Shown piece after piece: positions 34,726-44,800 of a stretch of 64,000 nt of DNA; within the stretch, counting starts at the first letter, position 1, and every line of letters starts with the position of its first letter. The notes under the pieces are model-generated. The model was not told where the DNA came from, did no database searches, and saw only the letters and a program-made list of their open reading frames with translations. The DNA is from Posidonia oceanica (Eukaryota; Streptophyta; Magnoliopsida; Alismatales; Posidoniaceae), in NCBI GenBank assembly GCA_037176725.1, contig JAZBRS010000076.1, positions 123,957,001 to 124,021,000 of the forward strand, written 5' to 3'. The translations under genes were made by a program, and so were the position numbers.

Positions 34726-35225
34726 TGCAATGCTATGCAATGTTTTGTAGTGGAATGCAGGGTATAAACAGTGGAGCGCTGGGCATACGGAACCAGGAAA
34801 ACGATCCCAAGGCCGCATACTACTGCGAGTATCATCCAAAGCCGGCAAGCTGCGAAAGTCTTGCGGGTGCCGAGGATGATACCTTAGGCAATACACGAGC
34901 CAGGGGTTCGAATCCTAAGCACGCCATGTCCGTGCAATGATGGAATGCAGTACTAGGATTGACCCTACAGAGGACACAAGGAAGCTATATGATGTCATGC
35001 AATGAAATGCTAATGTTATGCAGTGGAATGCAGTGTATAAACAGTGGAGCGTCGGGCATGCGAAACTGAAAAAAAACGATCCCAAGGCCGCGCACTACTA
35101 TGAGTATCATCCAAAGCCGGCAAGCTGCAAAAGTCTTGCGGGTGCCGAGGATGATACCTTAGGCAATACACGAGCCAGGGGTTCGAATCCTAAGCACACC
35201 ATGCCCGTGCAATGATGGAATGCAG
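34726..35225 (-). repeat. Duplicated block of about 200 bp with a tRNA-like B box
   Basis: Two direct copies (about 34726-34950 and 35010-35225) share long stretches such as AAGCCGGCAAGCTGC and AGTCTTGCGGGTGCCGAGG. Each holds GGTTCGAATCC (34905-34915 in the first copy), a perfect pol III B-box / T-loop sequence, on the plus strand. No complete cloverleaf can be folded by hand: the T stem has mismatches and the acceptor stem is weak. It may be a tRNA or SINE remnant. Confidence 0.6.
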
Positions 35226-35267
35226 ATGCCATGCCACACAATGCTATTAAACTATGACGAAAGGGGT

Positions 35268-35413
35268 GATAAGTTAACGGACTTATCGCCAAATAGTTAG
35301 GGGGTATCGGCCCTCTGAAGAGTTGACGGACTCACCACCGGATAGTTTGGGCTATCAGCTCGAACGAGGAGTTAACGGACTCATCATCGGATATTTTAGG
35401 GCTATCAGCCCGA
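35268..35413 (-). repeat. Hairpin tandem repeats, about 50 bp, three units
   Basis: Units start with GATAAGTTAACGGACTTATC (arms GATAAG and CTTATC) and then related GAGTTGACGGACTCACC forms, each followed by a TAGTT.GGG..ATC..CCC motif. Related units occur at 35625-35675, 37122-37272 and 57721-57872. Confidence 0.8.
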
Positions 35414-37121
35414 ATGAGGGTGGAAAGGGGGCGGGATACCGAACCAGAAGGTGCGGCAGAGGTCCAAAGACACTCCCGTGACAGTTGGGGATGTCAACCC
35501 AATGCAGATGGAAGTGGGATACCAAGGGGCAGCAAAAAAGATGCCCCTGGTATCAGGATGATGCCAGGGGACAACCGAAGCACTCCTGGCACTGAAATGC
35601 GATGATGGATAGATGAATGGATGATAGGTTGACGAACCTATCGCCGGGCAGTTAGGGGTGCCAGCCCGGATGCAAAGAATGAGGGATGCGGACAGATACA
35701 TAGAAAACAGGAAACCCCCCGTGGTGGGTGTGCAATGGTCTCAGCGCGGGCATGCTTCGTAGCGTCACGAGGTGACAAATGAGGGACATGTCGTTCATCC
35801 AGGACCTACCCAACGCGGTGGGTGGCAAAACTTTGAAAAACACAGAGCCTCTGAGCGAGGTCAGGCAAAGAGTGCTCATCCTTGGCTCCGATTTTCGAAA
35901 ACAGGGTGAAGAGAAGGTAAGTTATTACAGCATGCATTTTTTGGTGGCTTTGGACTCAAAGCAACTGCCAAGAGGGTGCTTCTACACTTTCTAACTCAGG
36001 AGACTCGATCCTTGAGCAACACCATGCCGAGTTGTGGTCGGTGGCTCTCTCTCTCACTCTTGGCTCAGGATGAGGCTTTGGCTTCGCAGAGAATAGCCTT
36101 TGGCTGCAGGTAGGTAGCAGAAGCGTTGGATGCAGCTTCACAGCCTCTGTCTTAATTCCTTGGGGACCGACTACCGCTTTTGACACTCACAGGATGATGT
36201 TTCTTTTCCCCTCATGAGTGATTGGATCTGCATCTAGCCTTCTTGGAAATAAGTGTTGTCTGCACAGGGGTTGGAGCGTGCTGCTGCGCTCGGAGGGTGG
36301 GGCCAGGTCCTCCAGATATGATGTCTTGTGCAGTTGCCAGTGTGGCGCTTGATGTTGGTAACTGAGGTGGCTTTGACTCTCGTCCGAATCACTCCTCTCA
36401 TGAGCGCCTTCTTTCTTCAACTTCTTTCTTCATTTTTCTTTTGTGCTCAACATGCATATCAAGTTATCATATTCTTTTGCTCACATGATCTCTATTCTTT
36501 TGGGATATGCATGTCTTCGCCCTCTTGGGGTAGCGGTCCTTGATGAGGCATTAAGAGTTCGGCTGATCCGCGTACACCCTCAGCCTCTGCAATGTGTGCT
36601 TGCAGCCTCTGGCTATGCCCTGCTCTGCTTCGGTCCTCTCCATGTTCGGTGGACTCTCTCGATAAGGTGGATCTCGCTTGTAGTGTTCTGAAACTTAGCG
36701 AGATGCTCTATTCTGCTCTCAATCTCACTTTGTAGCCACATGCAAGAGATGGCGCTGTTCAGGTGAGTTCTGCCTGAGATTGTCACTGCTTGCTTGTCCA
36801 AAGCCAGGTTTCTGATTATGCAATTGTTTATGGGTTTTGTATTTCTTAGAAGGGAAGGGACAAGCATGTTTTTAGGTTTTTGCATCGGTTTTGTATTTTT
36901 TATGGTTTTTTAGGTTTAAGAAAACATAAAAGGGAAAACTAACAGCAATGCGAGAAAATATTTTTGCGTTTTTTGATTTTCTTGATTTTTTGGCGTTTTT
37001 GTGCTTTATAGGATGCAAGAAATGGCATGTATGTGCAGAAGGTGATATGGATGATGACAGATATGTACAGGATGGCATGAATGCATGAGATGATAGCTAT
37101 GTGCAGAGGGACATGCAAGGT

Positions 37122-37272
37122 GATAGGTTGACGGACCTATCGCCGAATAGTTAGGGATATCAGCCCGAATGATAGGTTAACGGACCTATCACCGAGCAGT
37201 TAGGGGTGCCAGCCCATGGATGACAGGTTAACGGACCTATCGCTGAATAGTTAGGGATATCAGCCCGAATGA
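37122..37272 (-). repeat. Hairpin tandem repeats, 49-51 bp, three units
   Basis: Copies start at 37122, 37171 and 37222. Each begins GATAGGTTGACGGACCTATC or a close variant, a stem of GATAGGT with ACCTATC, followed by a second segment with TAGTTAGGG(G/A)...CAGCCC. Confidence 0.85.
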
Positions 37273-37672
37273 TATGAGATGAATGCAAGAAGCAGAAGGG
37301 ATGCATGCTTTTTAATGAGTTTTGTTGATTTTATACTTTTTATGATTTTCAGGCAAGGCGAAAAAAAACCGCAAAAACAAAACAAAACGAAAAGAAAAGC
37401 CAATGCAGAAAACAAAAGAGAGGTTAGAAGGGCTTACCTGTCAGCAACCTCGGGAGGGAGGCGCTGGGTTCGCTCCTACGCTGCTGATGTTGTCGGCGAG
37501 GAGCACTAGGGCTGCAAAAGTTGGAGAAGAACTTACCTGGATGACGCTGCACCTGGTCTTGCTGTCGACGCTGCCGTTGCATCTCCGAGCGTCCCTCGGA
37601 CGAAATAGGGAGGACGGAAGAAGGGGATCGCGCCGATGGGGACCAGAAGGATCCATCGGAGCGGAGCGGGAT

Positions 37673-39841
37673 TCAGAAAAGATTGGGGTAACCCCTCGAG
37701 GTTCCAGCAGTTGCAAAGCCTGCAGGCTTGGAAGAGGAAGGGTCGGCTACATTAGGGCATGCAAGTGCAAGTGCAGGTGTATGTGTGTGTGCAGGCTCCT
37801 GCTCGCCAACACTGATGATCCTGCGGTCGATCAGGCGTTGAACGGCATCCCGGAGAGCGAGGCAGTTGTCCGTCGAGTGCCCGGTGGCCCGATGGAAACT
37901 GCAGAACTGATCTGTATCATGCCACCACGGAGGGGGGTTTGGTGACGGACGGGCAGCCGGGAGTCTCAGGAGCGACTCAACTTGAGGGAAGATGGCGCTC
38001 AGTGGTTCGAGGAGAGGCGTGTAATCACACTCAGCCCGACGAGGTCGTCTTTGCCCTGGATGGAGTCCTTGCCGAGCGGGTTCGACGTGATGCACGGGCT
38101 CGATGGTGGCAGTGTGCTCAGTGGGTGCAAAATTAGGTGCATGCTCTAGCAGAAAAGGGTCTAGATGACTCTCTGCATAGGCAGGCTCTTCGGGAAGATC
38201 GACACATAACTCGGAGAGCTGTTCAGGGCGGTCAGGAGTGGAGCCGTTGTTGTTGTTGCTGCGGCGATTGCTGGAGATGCTGGCCTGCCTAGCCAATGCA
38301 GAAAGTGCGGGGAAATGCCCACTTCGCAGCGAGCTTTCCACGCGGATGCCAGCCCTAATCAGCGATGCATGACTAGTGATGTGCTAAATGCAAAGCAGAG
38401 TCCCAATCGCTGGCAGCACCCCTTTAACAATCATCTCGATAGAATCCTCCTCGGAGGGTTTATCTTTGACTTGGGCGGCCAAGGAGCACCAACGACCGAC
38501 ATACTCCCCGAATGGCTCTTGGGGTCTCTGCTGGATGGCGACAAGATCCTCCCTCTTGGGGTTCAGGTCGAGGTTGAAAGCATACTGCTCAAGGAAGGCC
38601 TGAGAAAGATCGGTCCAAGTTCGAACCGCTGCCATGTCAAGGGAAGTGAACCACTTGAGCGCAGGGCCGGTCAAACTCTTCTGAAACAGGCGGATAAGGA
38701 GCCTTTCATCAGCCTGAAGCTGAGCAAGGTCCCCGCAGTATGCCTTCAGATGCGAAATAGGATAGCCTTTACCATTGTATTTATCGAAGACCGGGATGCG
38801 GAACTTCAAAGGGAGTGCGGCCTCGTGAAAGAGATAAAGGTCGCGAAACTAGTAAGACTGGTGGTCCTTGCCCTGCACTAGACGTAGTGCTTTCTCCAGA
38901 ACGTCTATCCTATCATTGATGGGGTCTGGATTAGCTGCCGTAGGGGATGGTGCAGCAGGGGTAGGAACCACATATGCCGAGTGGGTCGCACCTAAGTGCT
39001 CCTCTGGATCCACCATCACGTCACCTAGTGTAGCAATGGGATGGCCGGCGTATCCGTGCGTGCGTGCAGTGTAGGCAGGAAAGTATGCTGGGTTCTGAAC
39101 CTGATGCAAGGGGGATGGGTAGGTAACATGCTGTGTGGTGTGAGGTGCAGATTGTTGGAGCAACAGTTGTTGCATAGGCGCGATGCCGGGCAGTGAACCA
39201 GTGGGATACTGTGCTCCAACCAGCCCAAAAGACTGATCACCAGGAAAGGGAGTTGTATGCAGTGCATAGTGTTGTGCAGAAGCAGGAGACAGATGCCGAG
39301 CACCCATCACTGGAGCGGTGTGTAGCTCGAGCGATGGTCTAGGCGGGAGTGCAGTGTGTGCAACAGCAGGCCGCAGAGGAACCTCGGGAGCAACAGGAAT
39401 ACAAGAGGGTCGAACTGATAGAGCCATACCCTGCAGTGTGTGGGCAAGGTCCATCAGGTGCCGATACCGCACTTCAGGGGACTCGTGAGTGGGAACACTG
39501 AATTGCTGAACAGGCCGGGAGGCAGACTCAAGAGATTGAGAACCTAAAGCAAAGGTCGCCACAGTAGAAGGGATGTCGGGAGCGACATATCCCAAGGACG
39601 AAGGGGTCAGAGGCGCCTCCGAAGCGTGAGGGGCGGTCATCGAGACAGATTCGACGACCGGATCCGGAGTGGCGCAAGTTTGCCAAAGATCCACAGCAGA
39701 AGGGAGTGCCCTAGACGCCTGAGGATCGAATCCTGGTGTCATAGAGGGCACAGAGCGAATAGAAGTGAAATCTGGAGAGACCCAAGTGGTAAACCCCTCC
39801 GAATCAGCAGTAAAGTGGAGCCCACCGACAGACTGGGCCAT
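37673..39841 (-). pseudogene. gag: Gag of element C with two in-frame TAG stops
   Basis: A single reading frame on the minus strand from ATG 39841 (MAQSV...), homologous to element B gag. It is interrupted by TAG at 38851-38849 and at 38386-38384, and ends at TGA 37675-37673. By alignment with element B both internal TAGs stand where Gln is expected, so each fits a CAG-to-TAG change. The capsid-like domain (LKAYCGDLAQLQADE, LTGPALKWFTSLD) lies between the stops; the zinc knuckle CX2HX4HX4C (CSFHRATGHSTDNC) lies after the second. Homology to element B ends just after GTS, near 37700. There is no protease or polymerase beyond. An in-frame TAG just upstream of ATG 39841 supports this start. Such a copy would depend on Gag and Pol from elsewhere. 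Confidence 0.88.
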
Positions 39842-41195
39842 TGCTGACTGAGTCTAAGTGAGCGGAAGCTGCGACGAGAGAGAAGGAAGTAGAGCCTAAG
39901 GAAAGCTACCGTCGGAAGCGACGAGTAGCTCAGAGGAAGGACGCTCAGAGTCCGGGCAGCGGATCCCGCACGTACCTGCAAAAGAGTAAAGATGTTAGAG
40001 GTTGTATGCAATAAAGAGTTATTAGGGGTGGCGTGAATGGCACACGTGCAAATGAATGCCCTAAAAAATGCGCTCTTTCACCATGCAAGTCCTAAGTAGA
40101 CGACCTACTAGGACACACTCAAGGGTAGTGGGTTTAGATAGACTCCAGGTCAGAAAAAAAGCAGGTCCCCTGTCTAACTCCTGGCCCAAAGCTCAGGTAA
40201 TAACAGGGTGGTGCGTTGGTGGCCTCTACCTCGCCAAAGCGTGGGTGGTACCCTCTACTAACACCGACACGACCCCTGAACAAAGGGGGGACGGACCGAC
40301 TGACTCGCGCCCTGCCCAAAGCGGTGGAACAAGAGGCCGAGACTGTCCTTCGCAGACTAATAGGTGGACTCAGAAGAGAGAATGCATGCTTTCTAAGATG
40401 AATCAATCATGCAAGATGCTTTAGAGTCTTTTACTTGCGTTTTATTAACCAGAAAGGGGGAAAATTGCAAGTTATTGGCTCTAGTTGTGCTTAGAAGTTA
40501 TTGTTTAGCTTTATTGTAGCTTTTAGCTTAAGCAAAAGGGAAAGCAAACATGTTTCTACTGTCCTACGCATGGCATACGCAAAGGGGAAAGAGACAGACA
40601 AACATGGCATGCAATCAATCACACAACAAAGCAAAAGGCATGCGCATGGCATGTGCAAGTGTTCGTGGACATAATAGTGAAAGGAAAAGTACTTATCAGA
40701 TCAAAAGGCATATATACAGGGCATGTGCGTGCGTAATGACATAGCAAATGTGTAAGGGAAGCATTCAGCATTCAAAAAGCATGCATTGTTGCCAAACAAG
40801 TATGTAGACATGCATTGCAGGAAATGAAGCAATAATAAGCAAGCAAGATAAAGAAAATAAAGACAGGTAAGCTGTAAAGCAAGTAAGAGCAGAAGCAAGG
40901 AAATAAGTAAATAAACAAGCAACCGAAGCAAAGCAAAGCAAAATAGAGCGCAAACCGAGGCAAAGGAGGTGCAAAACCTAAGCAGAGTAGCCACGAGGCG
41001 ACTCGCTGGGAGTTTGCACAAAAAATGAGCAAAACAGGCAAAGGAGGCACTAAAGCAAACAAAGAAAGCAAATCCCAAGCGAGTAAAAGCGAAAACATGA
41101 CAGACAAGCAAACAGACAAGGCAGACAAAGGCACAAAGGCAAACAAAGATGCAAAGCAAGCGAGCGAAAGCAAAGGCGAAAGCCGGAGTCTGCTA
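39842..41195 (-). other. Leader of element C, conserved part and acceptor-like site
   Basis: About 240 bp at 40140-40385 match the leader of element B closely, differences being spread evenly over codon positions, which points to a conserved RNA function. An acceptor-like signal lies 134 bases before gag on the minus strand: CTAAC (39998-39994), pyrimidines, TTTTGCAG ending at 39976. The anti-PBS segment, minus-strand TCCCAGCGAGTCGC, is at 41011-40998. Confidence 0.72.
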
Positions 41196-41814
41196 TCCCC
41201 AGCGGAGTCGCCACTGTCGACTTCGCTGGGCAAAGCAGACAGGCAAGCATGCAAGCAAAAGCAAGGCAAAGGGCACAAAGCAGACAGGCAAGCAAAAGCA
41301 AGGCAAAAGGCACCAAGGCAAACAAAGAATGCAAATCCCAAGTGAGCGAAAGCGAAGGCGAAAGCCGAAGTCTAGACATCCCCAGCGGAGTCACCACTGT
41401 GTGACTCGCTGGGAGCTGACATAGGCAGACAAGCAAACAGACAAGGCAGACAAAGGCAAACAAAGATGCAAAGCAAGCGAGCGAAAGCAAAGGCGAAAGC
41501 CGGAGTCTGCTATCCCCAGCGGAGTCACCACTATGCGACTCGCTGGGAGCCGACACAGGCAGACAAGCAAACAGACAAGGCAGACAAAGGCACAAAGGCA
41601 AACAAAGATGCAAAGCAAGCGAGCAAAAGCAAAGGCGAAAGCCGGAGTCTGCTATCCCCAGCGGAGTCACCACTGTGCGACTCACTGGGAGTCGACACAG
41701 GCAGACAAGCAAACAGACAAGGCAGACAAAGGCACAAAGGCAAACAAAGATGCAAAGCAAGTGAGCGAAAGCAAAGGCGAAAGCCAAAGTCTGCTATCCC
41801 CAGCGGAGTCGCCA
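41196..41814 (-). repeat. Tandemly multiplied PBS region, five PBS-like copies
   Basis: The 18-base PBS complement TCCCCAGCGGAGTC(G/A)CCA occurs on the plus strand at 41797-41814, 41655-41672, 41513-41530, 41379-41396 and 41196-41213 (spacings 142, 142, 134 and 183). The first copy abuts the LTR with a one-base gap and is the working PBS by position. The first and last copies have G at base 15; the middle three have A. Each internal copy is preceded on the RNA sense strand by a near-complement of itself (for example plus-strand 41534-41548), forming a hairpin with a loop of about three bases. Element B has a single PBS-to-anti-PBS unit of 139 bp. Confidence 0.92.
41797..41814 (-). promoter_or_regulatory. 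Primer-binding site of element C
   Basis: Minus-strand TGGCGACTCCGCTGGGGA, one base after the LTR end ACTACA. It differs from the element B PBS at one position (C for T). Confidence 0.9.
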
Positions 41815-41815
41815 C

Positions 41816-44800
41816 TGTAGTAATCCCAATCAGAATCAAGCTTACTATTGGCGGCTAAGTCCGAGGAGGAGGGCTCAACTCGGAAACACTTAAAATAAAG
41901 GAGAAAAGGTAAGAAAGGAAGAAGATAAGACAATTCAGAGTCGCCACCGTGTCTATTATCAGGAGACAAGGAAAACCGGGGGAAATGCATGAGTTAACAC
42001 GCAAAACCAAGCAAGAAATGCAAAGCAAAGCAATGCAAAGGAAAACAAATGCAAATACATGCAAATGAGATGACTCATGCCTAGGATGAGGGCGATATGG
42101 TCATTGCGGGCCAAAAGACTGGGCAAGGACTCCTGTTACGTGCGGGGAAGGTGTTAGGCACCCCCGACACGCTCAAGAATCGGTCTTTCTAGGCTTACGC
42201 TCGCATACGCAGGGAAATGCAGATTTGAATGCCTAAATGCCAATGAATGCCAGAATGAATGCTCATAGGTGTGCTCTAAGTGGTAGGATGCAATGCAAGG
42301 AAAGTAAAGGTGCAGTCTAAGTGCTCAGCAGCGCTGTCTGTGTTCCGAACCGGGCGAAACCGGGCTCGCGAGAACTCCAGGCAGTAAGCATCACTGCCCT
42401 ATATGCAAATGCAAGCGGAAAAGCAAAACAACGGTAAAACCAAGCAATGCAGGCGACATGCAAGAGAAAACGACGTAAAGCACGCGAAATAATGCAAGAA
42501 ACGAGAGCGGCATGCGAAACGGTGCAAGAAAACAAGATCGGCACGTAAAACAGTGCCAGAAACAAAGTGGGCACGCAAAACAGTGCCAAAAGCGAAGCGG
42601 GCACGCAAAACGGTGCTAAAGGCGAAGCGGGCATGCAAAACGGTGCCAAAGACAAAGCAGGCATGCAAAACGGTGTCAAAAACAAAGCGGGCATGCAAAA
42701 CCGTGCCAAAAGCAGTGGAATAAAACCTCGACAAAACCATGCAGATGCAAATGCAAAGAGAGAGGATAAGAAAAGCGAAAGGAGAAGCAAACAGTGCGTG
42801 TGTGAGAACAAACACTGTTTAAGGGCCACACAGAGTAGGTGTGAAGACCTACAATGGGGAAAATGAGCAAGTGGAGGGATTACCACCGCTTTGCGACTGT
42901 TTCCCACTAAACCGCCCCACGATGTGTCTCGCACGCTGCCCAAAGCTCGCGGCGCGATTGGATTGTGGAAAAGGGGGAAGAAACTCGCAATAAGTGGTGA
43001 ATCCAGGGGAAACGCAACACAAAACACTTGGGAATACGCGAAAAGGGGAACGGAATTGATGGGTAAGAAGAGGAAGTCCTATTCTACATGTTCGAGGAAA
43101 CAAAAAGCGAAAACGATGCATGCAATGCAAATGGTATGCAAATGAATGCTGTGCAGGGGTTCAGAAGGACTTACCTGGAAAATCTGAGGCCTGATCTGAG
43201 ATCTGCTTGGTCCATGCTGAAGAGCGCTCCGCCGGGGTCGTCCAGGTAGCTTGTTTGGGAAGATCCAACGGCCGGATTGGAAGATATTCCAGCTTCAAGT
43301 CAGAGGGGCCAGAACAGGGGAGAAGAATGGATCTAAGTGTACAGGGGGTCCTAGGGGTGTGCAAAACAGGTCCTCCCTTGTGAATGGGAGCTAATGACAC
43401 TTAAGTGTGTGCAAAGAATGCAAAATACTAGAATGCATGAGTGCAATGCATGCAGAATGCAAGAAAAGGCTTAAGGGTGATTTTTTAGAAAATTAGGGAT
43501 TTAAATGCAATTTTTGAAAGGATGGGGGTCTAAATGCAAAGATTTTGAAAAGTTTGGGGCTTTTATGCAAGGGTTTTGGAAAAAGGAGGGTCTGCATGCA
43601 ATTTTACAAAAGACAGGGTTTAAAATGCAATTTTCCAAGATGAATATGCATCAAGACAAGCTTTGAAACCATGTGGCAGTTTAGAATGCAATTTTGAAAT
43701 CATTAGGGTCCAAAATGCAATTTTTCCAGCAAAACAGGGATCTAGTGGGTCTGGGAATGTAGATGGGGGACCTATATGCAATTTTCCAAACATGTGGGGG
43801 CTAAAAATGCAATTTTATAAGCAAAATATGCATTTAAATGATTTTTATAAGCATGCAGAGGACCTATGTGCAATTTTCAAATCATGCAGGGTTAAAAATG
43901 CAATTTTATAAGCAAAATATGCATTTAAATGACTACTGTGCATTGAGGAAGGTCCTATATGCAAAAATCAAAAAACATGGGGGAAATAATGCAATGCAGT
44001 AAGCAAAAATTGGAAAATAAAAGCTAAGTTAACTGGACAGAGGACTAAATTGCAATTATGGAAAACAGTAAGGACCTAAAATGCAATTTTATATGGCAAA
44101 CTTAGTGCATTAAATCAATTTAATCAACTGCAGGACTAACATGCAATAATGAAAAGCTGGAGGGCCAGAATCAAATTTATTACTGAAGGAAAGCACAGTA
44201 AAAGGACTGACATGCAAATAAAAAGAACTACATATTTTTCATGCAATTTTATATGGTTTTAATTCAAAATTAAACAGATTTAATCAAATAAAGGACCTGA
44301 AAGCAAATTAGCAGGGACTGAGACCAAAAATGCAATATGTGGTAAAATAGCAAAGATAATAAAAAAATAAAGGCACAGTAACATTCAGATCGTCGACCAC
44401 TGTAGCAGTTGCTACCAGTGGCCGACAGAGGGAGCAAAGGGGGTGCTGGTGCGGCATAGACCGGCGGGCGGGCTTCACCAGAGCTCGACGGAGATCGGAG
44501 CGGCATCTGCGAGCAGCGACGCTGCCTGGAGCAGGCCGGAGGAGACGCCGGAGGTCTGCAGACCTGCTCGGAGGCTGGCCGGCCGATCAGCGCAGCGTCG
44601 GCGAGTTCTGACGGCAGAGACATGCTTCTGGGGTCTGTGCCGAGCTGGGGCGCCGGTTGGAGCGACGTTCTGCAGACCGGAGCGGCGGGACGAGCTCGAA
44701 GCTCGCCGGAGAAGACAGAGTTGACCCGGTGTTGACTCGGCGCAGGAGAGAGAGAAATCCCAGGCTGAAGGGCGGAAAAGCAAGAGAGGAGGAAGACTAA

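Larger units (their letters stand above)
33689..37672 (-). other. Long 3' UTR of element C with short tandem repeats
   Basis: Four kilobases without a recognisable gene. Seen in it: four 10-bp repeats of GCAGATGAAT near 34250-34290; degenerate tandem units of about 30 bp around GCTGGATGTAAAG (34395-34630); a duplicated block of about 200 bp (see 34726-35225); hairpin repeats at 35268-35413 and 37122-37272; and a block at about 35515-35605 (AAGATGCCCCTGGTATCAGG) that also occurs in element D at about 57600-57700. The 362-codon open frame at 33808-34896 spans these repeats and matches nothing I know; I do not call it a gene. The stretch 36190-37110 shows nothing I can identify. Confidence 0.75.

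Noticed and set aside
33808..34896. 362-codon minus-strand ORF in the 3' UTR of element C
   Set aside because: It covers short tandem repeats and half of a duplicated block. No domain is visible and element D has no counterpart.
41050..41858. ORFs of up to 245 codons across the PBS repeat region
   Set aside because: They track the tandem units of the leader and have repetitive composition. No protein family is recognisable.
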